Part shown: piece by piece, positions 58,461 to 64,000 of the stretch | Layout: every line of letters begins with the position of its first letter | Numbering within the stretch: the stretch's first letter is position 1 | Assembly: GCA_017405115.1 (NCBI GenBank) | Contig: JAFRBA010000076.1 | Location: 4,331-68,330 of the forward strand | Direction: 5' to 3' | Length of the DNA stretch: 64,000 nucleotides | Source of the DNA: Kiritimatiellia bacterium | GTDB lineage: Bacteria > Verrucomicrobiota > Kiritimatiellia > RFP12 > UBA1067 | Notes under the pieces: generated by a model | The model's input: the letters and a program-made list of their open reading frames with translations, nothing else | Database searches by the model: none | Told to the model about the DNA's origin: nothing | Program-made: the position numbers and the translations under genes

Positions 58461-61400
58461 ATGGAACTGATTCTCGAGAAGTCGCTGGAGCACCAGCAGA
58501 ACGCCGTAGATGCGGTGGCGGACATCTTTGCGGGCGTGCGCATTGATCCGCCCTCCAATTACTACGAAAATCCGGTTCTCGACGTGGCCGACAAGAGGCT
58601 CTTCACGAATATCGCTGACGTGCAGGCTCGGCTTGGCGTTCCTGCGGAGATACGCGGCGCGACGACCGTACCGCATGCCTATTTACCGCTCGACGTCAAG
58701 ATGGAAACGGGGACGGGTAAGACGTATGTCTATACGAAGACGATCTTCGAGCTGCACCGACGGTACGGGTTCAACAAGTTCATCGTCGCCGTGCCGTCGC
58801 TCGCCATCAAGGCCGGGACGGGGCAGTTCATGACGGACGGCGCGGCGCGGAAGCACTTTGCGGACGTGTGCGGGTACGATACGACGCTCGACGTGCAGGT
58901 TCTGGAGGCGGCGAAGGCCGCGAAGAATTCGCGGCGCGAGGCGTTTCCGGCGGCAGTCTGGGAGTTCGTCAAGGCGACGAAGGAGGCGAAACGGCGGATT
59001 TCGGTGCTACTCGTGAACATGCAGCTTCTCTCCAACGCGAAGATGCTGGCGAAGGAATACGACTCGATGTTCGAGAACATGCGGCGTCCGTTCGACGCGC
59101 TCCGTTCGACGCGTCCGATCGTTATCATCGACGAGCCGCACCGGTTCGAGCGGACGCAGGAGGCGTACAAGAAGGTCGAGGCGGAGCTGCGTCCGCAGTG
59201 CGTCATCCGCTACGGCGCGACGTTCCCCGAACAGAGACTTGGCGGGAAAAGGAAACAGCCCAAGCCCAAGGACTACCGCAATCTCCTCTACGACCTCAAC
59301 GCCTGCAAGGCGTTCAACGACGGACTCGTCAAGGGCATAACCAAGGAGCATCTGGAAAGCCCAGAAGGAGGCGACGAGATGATCCGGCTCATCTCGGCCG
59401 CGACGCGGCATAGCGCGCGGTTCCAGTGCATTGCCAAGGGGAAGCCGACGAAGACGGTGGAAGTACGGCAGGGCGACTCGCTGGGGATTGTCCACGAAGC
59501 GTTTGAGGGAATAGAAGTTGCGGAAATCGGCGCGCGGGACGTCACGCTCTCAAACGGACTCGTCCGCAAGATGAACGATCCTATCGCGGCGGGTCCGCAT
59601 CTTAGGTCCTATCAGGACGGCATGATCCAGTTGGCGCTTGACCGGCATTTCGAGACGGAGCGCGAGAACTTCCGACGCGGGACGAAAATCAAGACACTTG
59701 CGCTGTTCTTTATCTCAGACATCCGTTCGTACCGTGATGCGGACGGGTATCTCCGGGAACGGTTTGAGTGTCATTTGAGGGAACGCATCGAGAAGACGCT
59801 GGCGGAACTGACGCCCGGCGAGGAGGAGTACCGGTCGTTCCTTGAGGCGAGCGCGGCGAAACTGCCGCTCTGCCACGGCGGGTATTTCGCGGAAGACAAG
59901 GCGGCGGCGGACGAGGCGACGGCCAAGGAGGTGGAAGAGATTCTTTTCGGCAAGAAACAGCTGCTGTCGTTCAAGGATGAGGCGGGGAACTGGAATGTGC
60001 GGCGATTCCTCTTCTCGAAATGGACGTTACGCGAGGGGTGGGACAATCCGAATGTCTTTACCATCGTCAAGCTCAGATCATGCGGCAGCGAAACTTCGCT
60101 CCTGCAGGAAGTCGGTCGTGGGCTGCGCCTTCCGGTGGACGAGAACGGGAACCGCGTGTCGGGGGAGGACTTCCGTCTCAACTACATCGTCGATTTCACC
60201 GAGGCGGATTTTGCCGAGCGGCTCGTGAACCAGATCAACGGAGAGGTCGTCACGTTCACGGTCATCACGGAAGAGAAACTTGCCGAAGTTGCGAAAAAGC
60301 GCGGAACTACGCCGGAAGCGCTGTTTGCGGAATTACTGACAAAGGGTTTGGTGGACATCGCACGGAAAGTCGTGGGCGGCAAGCAGGGAGCGCTCATCGC
60401 CGATTATCCCGAGTTCGGCGAGGGCGTGCGTCGCGGGGCGGTGCGCGACCGCAACAAGAAGAAGGACGTGCGCGTAAAGGTGCGCAGGGATCAGTTCGCT
60501 GCGCTGCAGAAACTGTGGGAGGTACTCAACCAGAGGTACATGCTCTTTTTTGAATGGGAAACGGAGGGAATGTTGGAAAAGGCGTTGCCGTCCGTGTGGG
60601 AGAAAGACGTATTCGCGGAAAGCACGCTCACGAGTAAATCGCAGACAGTCAAGACTGGAGCGGGAGGGCTGTCTGTCGTCGAAGGCACGTCGGCGCAATA
60701 CCGCACGGAAAAACGGCTTGCCTATGGAGAGTTCCTGAAGCGGCTCTTCGCCGCGACGCGCGTGCCTGTAAGGGTGCTGCACAAGTCGCTTTGCCGATAC
60801 GCGGCGGCACACGGTACGCCCAAGGCGGAGTTTTTCACCGAGACGACAGTGGTCAACTTCAAGAGCGCGCTAGACGACTGGAAAGTTGCGAACCTGCAGG
60901 GCTTCATACACTACGAGCGTGCCGAGGTATCAGTGGTGAAGACCGAGCTCACGAACGCAGACGGAACGGTTGTTGCGGAAGTGTCGCAAGGGCGCATCGG
61001 GCGGCATCTTGCTGATGGCGAACCTAGCGCGAAGTATCTCTACAATGCAAAAGCCTACGACTCGGACCTTGAGCTGGAGGACATTGACTGCGACGAAATC
61101 GTGTCGCCAGACGTCGATTCCGTGACGGTTTACGGGAAGATTCCGACGAAGAGTGTGGCGATCCCGACAATCATGGGCGGCACGTACAGTCCAGACTTCA
61201 TGTATGTCGTGAAGCGTAAGGGTGGCAAGAGCGAGCTCAATGTCGTCATCGAGGTCAAGGACGTGGAGAAGGAGTCTGATCTCCACAGGGGCGAGGACAT
61301 GAAGATCAAGTGCGCAGAGGTATTCTATGAGATGTTGCGCAAGGACGGCATCGACGTACGCTACCAGAAGCAGTTGAAAAACCAGAAGCTCGCCGACATC

Positions 61401-61889
61401 ATCGCGCAGGTGATGGAGAAAGTCGATGCAGGCGTCGAAATCAGGGTCGATGTGCCTGAGAAAGATCGATTCAAAACCTATCTCCCGTTTTATTCGGCGG
61501 TGGGGAAATGCGGTCCTTTTGCGGAGGGGCGAGAAGTCGTGCAGGACGGCTGGGTGAAGGTAGAGAGGAAGGGAAAGCTCGATGACACGCAGTTTGTAGT
61601 GAAGACAGATGGCGTTTCGATGGAGGGACTGATAGAGGATGGTTCGTACGCGCTCTTCCGCAAACTAGGCGGAGGCGAACTTGAAGGGAAGGTGCTGCTT
61701 GTCCAGAGACGCGACTCGAGCGATCCAGAGACCGGAGGAGCCTATACGATCAAGAAGTTCACGAGGAAGGGTGGCAAGGTAGTCCTCAAGGCGCGCAATC
61801 TGGAGATTGGGGACATTGAGCTGGAGAGCGACGCCGAGTATTCGACCAAGTACTGTGCAATAGCCGAGTTCAGAGGCGTCGTTCCTTGA
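58461..61889 (+). CDS. res: Type III restriction enzyme Res subunit with a C-terminal LexA/S24-like peptidase domain
   Basis: 1142 residues. Helicase motor: KMETGTGKTYVYTK (Walker A, Gly84-Thr88), IVIIDEPHRFE (DEPH, 224-227), and LRSCGSETSLLQEVGRGLRL (motif VI). Nuclease: GTYSPDFMYVV (Asp912) and NVVIEVKDVEK (Glu931, Lys933) give a PD-ExK site. Residues about 1004-1142 are extra for a Res protein: LPFYSAVGKCGPFAEGREVV, QFVVKTDGVSMEGLIEDGSY, ALFRKLGGGELEGKVLLVQ, GAYTIKKFTRKGGKVVLKAR. This is the S24/LexA-like fold with the expected catalytic Ser1053 (in GVSMEG) and Lys1098 (in YTIKKF). The domain is known on some other defence helicases. It may allow self-cleavage or regulation on DNA damage. 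Confidence 0.92.
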   Translation: MELILEKSLEHQQNAVDAVADIFAGVRIDPPSNYYENPVLDVADKRLFTNIADVQARLGVPAEIRGATTVPHAYLPLDVKMETGTGKTYVYTKTIFELHRRYGFNKFIVAVPSLAIKAGTGQFMTDGAARKHFADVCGYDTTLDVQVLEAAKAAKNSRREAFPAAVWEFVKATKEAKRRISVLLVNMQLLSNAKMLAKEYDSMFENMRRPFDALRSTRPIVIIDEPHRFERTQEAYKKVEAELRPQCVIRYGATFPEQRLGGKRKQPKPKDYRNLLYDLNACKAFNDGLVKGITKEHLESPEGGDEMIRLISAATRHSARFQCIAKGKPTKTVEVRQGDSLGIVHEAFEGIEVAEIGARDVTLSNGLVRKMNDPIAAGPHLRSYQDGMIQLALDRHFETERENFRRGTKIKTLALFFISDIRSYRDADGYLRERFECHLRERIEKTLAELTPGEEEYRSFLEASAAKLPLCHGGYFAEDKAAADEATAKEVEEILFGKKQLLSFKDEAGNWNVRRFLFSKWTLREGWDNPNVFTIVKLRSCGSETSLLQEVGRGLRLPVDENGNRVSGEDFRLNYIVDFTEADFAERLVNQINGEVVTFTVITEEKLAEVAKKRGTTPEALFAELLTKGLVDIARKVVGGKQGALIADYPEFGEGVRRGAVRDRNKKKDVRVKVRRDQFAALQKLWEVLNQRYMLFFEWETEGMLEKALPSVWEKDVFAESTLTSKSQTVKTGAGGLSVVEGTSAQYRTEKRLAYGEFLKRLFAATRVPVRVLHKSLCRYAAAHGTPKAEFFTETTVVNFKSALDDWKVANLQGFIHYERAEVSVVKTELTNADGTVVAEVSQGRIGRHLADGEPSAKYLYNAKAYDSDLELEDIDCDEIVSPDVDSVTVYGKIPTKSVAIPTIMGGTYSPDFMYVVKRKGGKSELNVVIEVKDVEKESDLHRGEDMKIKCAEVFYEMLRKDGIDVRYQKQLKNQKLADIIAQVMEKVDAGVEIRVDVPEKDRFKTYLPFYSAVGKCGPFAEGREVVQDGWVKVERKGKLDDTQFVVKTDGVSMEGLIEDGSYALFRKLGGGELEGKVLLVQRRDSSDPETGGAYTIKKFTRKGGKVVLKARNLEIGDIELESDAEYSTKYCAIAEFRGVVP

Positions 61890-62009
61890 ATCAGATAACT
61901 AAGCTATAAAAAAACGCTCTCATTGAACGCATCCGCGAATTCGCGGACGCGAAAAGTTTGGGAATCTCCAAAACGTACTGAAGAGCGACAGGTGGGCGGC
62001 TGTTCTTGG
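61890..62009. other. Intergenic stretch after res with a 16-bp perfect palindrome
   Basis: TCCGCGAATTCGCGGA at 61932-61947 is a perfect palindrome. AAACGCTCTC upstream and AAGAGCG downstream (about 61980-61986) form a wider loose inverted repeat. No T-run follows the palindrome directly, so a terminator role is uncertain. No coding sequence is seen. Confidence 0.45.
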
Positions 62010-62015
62010 TATACT
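62010..62015 (+). promoter_or_regulatory. Orphan extended -10 promoter
   Basis: GTTCTTGGTATACTATCGGC then ATG 62022, 6 nt after the -10: the same leaderless layout as at 14112 and 14543. The gene it once drove is cut off after 11 codons. Confidence 0.6.
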
Positions 62016-62021
62016 ATCGGC

Positions 62022-62057
62022 ATGGACGGCGGAGGACAGGGAATGACGAGAGCGTAG
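62022..62057 (+). pseudogene. 5' stub of a gene behind the orphan promoter
   Basis: An 11-codon ORF (MDGGGQGMTRA, then TAG) begins at the predicted transcription start. The terminal-repeat cluster of the IS30 element begins about 27 bp later. The likeliest reading is a gene lost when the element or its predecessors inserted; a real 11-residue peptide is possible but unsupported. Confidence 0.4.
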
Positions 62058-62083
62058 GTCGCCGGACAGACTAAATGCAACTA

Positions 62084-62151
62084 GTGGCAGGTTAAATGCA
62101 CTATAGTCCTGCGTTGTGCATTTAGCCTGCCGAAATGCATTTAACCTGTTG
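62084..62151. repeat. Cluster of three IS30-type terminal repeats
   Basis: GTGGCAGGTTAAATGC at 62084-62099 is identical over 16 bases to the right end of the element at 63900-63915. It is followed after 18 bp by the inverted copy GCATTTAGCCTGCC at 62118-62131, then by GCATTTAACCTGTTG at 62137-62151. The first two form a 14-bp hairpin with one G-T pair. Several ends packed together suggest repeated insertion into earlier ends. Confidence 0.75.
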
Positions 62152-62515
62152 TCTCCACGGTGTCCGTCCGGGATTGCCTCGGCTTCGCTGCGGGGCTGGC
62201 GTTCGGTCTCGACAATCCGGAATCGCGCCCGGCAGACCGCCTAGACAACAGGCCGTCTATAGCCAGTCAACCTCGGCGGAGGCCATTGGCTGCGGGCGAA
62301 GTCGAACTGCCGTGCTTGTCCGGATTGGTCTCACTCACGCCACCCCTCCGCTCCGCCTTCAGCCCGCCGCAGCTCTCCCCCTTGTGCTCCGGCAATGACT
62401 TGGCGTATAATCCGCGTCGGCCCTTCGAGACAAAAGATCCCCCAGCCCACCGCGCAGGTCTGGTTTGCGGCCTAGTAGATGCGCCTGGGTGTCGGGACGG
62501 TGTGTCAGAGGGCCT

Positions 62516-63835
62516 TTACTTCATCTCTATTCCGACCAGCCTTGGCTTGAGGACCACCTCCTTCTGGTCAATCTTCGCGATGTGGAGCTTCGCGGCCGTG
62601 CCCTCGCCATAGAGGAACTCGAAGACCTCGTACGGGGTCTTGTCGTCCAGCGTGCCGCGGACGTAGGCGTTGACGTGCGAGAAGGCGAGGTCCGCCTGCT
62701 CCTGGGTGAGCGAGTCGAAGGAGACGCCCTTGGGGAGGATCTCGCGGACGATCTCGTGGTTGCGCTCGAGCTGCGACTTCTGGTTGGAGTTCATGGGGTC
62801 GCAGAAGAACACCCTGGTGCGCTTCGTGCCGTCCTCGCACTCCTCTATGCGCGAGGGGAAGGAGAACTCCGTGCCGCGGTCGGTGAGGATTACGGGGAAG
62901 AGCCTCGCGAACAGCTCCGTCCCGAGCTCCGCGTAGAGCCTGTCGAACACCGCGACGACGCTTTCCGCGCACTTGTTCGGGATCAGGATGCCTATCATGA
63001 AGCCCGCCCTGGGCCAGTGGAGCGTCAGGATGCAGACGCCGCCTATGCGCCCGATGAGGAGGTCCATGTAGACAGGTCCGACGCCGGGGTGCTCTGAGAG
63101 AAACTTCCCGTAGTCCACGTACGCGCGGTCAACGTAGCAGCCGGTCTCGACCTTGTGCTGGTACTCCCTGGCGAGCGACTTGCGCGGGCGCACCATGCAG
63201 GCGCGCTTTAGGTCTCCCCGCTTCGCGGAGAGGACGCCGTAGTTGACGTAGCGCTGGATGGTGCGCTCGTGCCTGATGAGCTTCGCCGCGTTGGTGACGC
63301 AGATGTGGTGGACGGACTGCCCCGCCTTGACCTTCGGGGAGACGAGCTCGTCGATGTAGTCGCGCTCCCAGGGTTCCAGCGCCGCGCCTTGGCGGCTCTC
63401 CTTCAGGACCCTGCGGTAGTCGTCCTGCGCGCGGCTCGCGACGTAGAAGAGCTTGCGCTTGTGGCAGCGCTTCTCGTCAGGACAGCCGTTGCAGACCTTG
63501 GCCGTGCGCAGGAGCCGCTGCGAGCAGTCGATGTACTCGACCCTGTCGCAGAACCTGCTGCAGTTGCGGTAGCTGCACCGGACGCACGGCGCGCCCTTGG
63601 CCGGGCAGTCGCCGCAGACCCCGGTGAGCCTGCAGTCCTGCCGGTGTGCGCACTGGTTGGCGCGCCCGTAGCACCCCTTGAAGGACTCGTAGGTGTGTTT
63701 CCTGATTTCGCGGGAGACCGTCGAGAGGCTGACGCCTATCTCCTTCGCGATCGTCCTTTCGGACTCTCCGGCCGCGAGGCCGAACTCGATGCGGCAGCGC
63801 TGGGTGCCGACCATCTGCTTCTTTCCTTTTGTCAT
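62516..63835 (-). CDS. IS30-family transposase
   Basis: 439 residues, apparently intact. Residues about 10-47 form an HTH (ERTIAKEIGVSLSTVSREIR) typical of IS30. Residues about 55-124 are rich in cysteine (CYGRANQCAHRQDCRLTGVC, then CGDC, CVRC, CNGC) and probably bind zinc. The DDE catalytic core has Asp258 (GPVYMDLLIG), Asp319 (PVILTDRGTEF) and Glu357 (NQKSQLERNHEIVREILPKG). It should catalyse movement of the surrounding element. IS30 enzymes are known to favour insertion at sequences like their own ends, which fits the cluster at 62084-62151. Confidence 0.95.
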   Translation of the reverse strand: MTKGKKQMVGTQRCRIEFGLAAGESERTIAKEIGVSLSTVSREIRKHTYESFKGCYGRANQCAHRQDCRLTGVCGDCPAKGAPCVRCSYRNCSRFCDRVEYIDCSQRLLRTAKVCNGCPDEKRCHKRKLFYVASRAQDDYRRVLKESRQGAALEPWERDYIDELVSPKVKAGQSVHHICVTNAAKLIRHERTIQRYVNYGVLSAKRGDLKRACMVRPRKSLAREYQHKVETGCYVDRAYVDYGKFLSEHPGVGPVYMDLLIGRIGGVCILTLHWPRAGFMIGILIPNKCAESVVAVFDRLYAELGTELFARLFPVILTDRGTEFSFPSRIEECEDGTKRTRVFFCDPMNSNQKSQLERNHEIVREILPKGVSFDSLTQEQADLAFSHVNAYVRGTLDDKTPYEVFEFLYGEGTAAKLHIAKIDQKEVVLKPRLVGIEMK

Positions 63836-63899
63836 TTGTGATTCCCTTCATGTTGCCCCGCCGGAATTGGCGGAGTCCGCAAATGATAGCGGAAACCCC

Positions 63900-63915
63900 G
63901 TGGCAGGTTAAATGC
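63900..63915. repeat. Right terminal inverted repeat of the IS30 element
   Basis: GTGGCAGGTTAAATGC, identical to 62084-62099. The transposase start codon lies 65 bp inside this end. Confidence 0.8.
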
Positions 63916-64000
63916 GACGGGCCGCCCCCATGGGGGCGTTGGGGAGGTTGTCCTCCTTGATGGAACTTTCTTCTCTTAGGCTCTGCCTATGGCAGAGACA
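63916..64000. other. Right-edge sequence beyond the IS element
   Basis: Contains a GC-rich palindrome (GCCCCCATGGGGGC, about 63924-63938) and no coding sequence that I can support before the window ends. Confidence 0.4.

Larger units (their letters stand above)
62137..63915 (-). mobile_element. IS30-family insertion sequence
   Basis: One transposase gene (62516-63835, minus) is bounded by inverted ends: left GCATTTAACCTG at 62137 and right CAGGTTAAATGC ending at 63915. The left boundary could instead be 62118, where GCATTTAGCCTGCC matches the right end over 13 of 14 bases. About 380 bp between the left end and the transposase stop hold no supported gene; a TATAAT at 62405-62410 (TGGCGTATAAT) may be a stray promoter. 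I could not identify target-site duplications with confidence. Confidence 0.7.

Noticed and set aside
61932..61947. Rho-independent terminator after res
   Set aside because: The palindrome is perfect but has no loop and no following T-run.

Overview
The window looks like a GC-rich chromosome segment from a Gram-negative member of the PVC superphylum. Kiritimatiellota, or a close Lentisphaerota/Verrucomicrobiota relative, probably gut-associated, is my best guess. The basis is circumstantial: a secretin and DUF481-type outer-membrane protein, a GmhA-like enzyme, very large secreted proteins with autotransporter-associated beta-strand motifs, FGE-fold proteins, GntR/LacI-like chimeric regulators beside glycoside hydrolases, and no SusC/SusD genes. 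No rRNA or tRNA gene was found, so taxonomy is inference. Promoters are unusually easy to read. Most carry an extended -10 of the form TGnTATA(A/C)T, and several sit only 6-8 nt before the start codon, which implies leaderless mRNAs.

Layout. 1-4.0 kb: 5' part of carB (minus), a secreted CAP-domain protein with InlB-type repeats, and aspS (minus). 4.1-14.0 kb: carbohydrate locus A, made of a GntR/LacI-like regulator, a TIM-barrel glycosidase-like protein, a 1405-aa protein built on an exact 440-residue period, a clan GH-A-like glycosidase and a decayed glycosidase fragment. 14.1-14.5 kb: a DUF6922-like antitoxin and a truncated AbiEii-type toxin. 14.5-18.2 kb: a NAD synthetase without its usual glutaminase domain, a FucP-like sugar permease and galactokinase. 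18.2-28.0 kb: mostly housekeeping and envelope genes (FecR-like protein, PpiD/SurA-like chaperone, dut, def, secY, gtrA, secretin, DUF481 protein, radical SAM). 28.1-29.4 kb: a glycosidase pseudogene.

29.4-36.2 kb holds the most unusual cassette: an ECF sigma factor with a C-terminal membrane segment and tail, three secreted FGE-fold paralogues, a phosphoesterase, and a 76-aa membrane or secreted protein whose last 35 residues align without gaps with the sigma-factor tail. 36.2-37.7 kb is an AAA/DUF4143 ATPase preceded by three 18-bp repeats at exact 40-bp spacing. 37.7-53.1 kb is carbohydrate locus B: a second GntR/LacI-like regulator, a GH92-glycerophosphodiesterase fusion, a DUF4091/GH123-like enzyme, an 1891-aa passenger-like protein, a Tat-type phosphoesterase and a further glycosidase, with consecutive genes mostly overlapping. 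53.1-56.1 kb: GmhA-like isomerase, MFS transporter and ROK kinase.

56.2-64 kb is a defence and mobile region: a candidate structured RNA, two REP-like hairpins, a type III restriction-modification system whose Res subunit carries a C-terminal LexA/S24-like domain, and an IS30-family element inserted among several copies of its own terminal repeat. A 9-nt tandem repeat (CTCAAACYT and its complement) occurs at three separate sugar-metabolism loci, twice inside genes and in frame.
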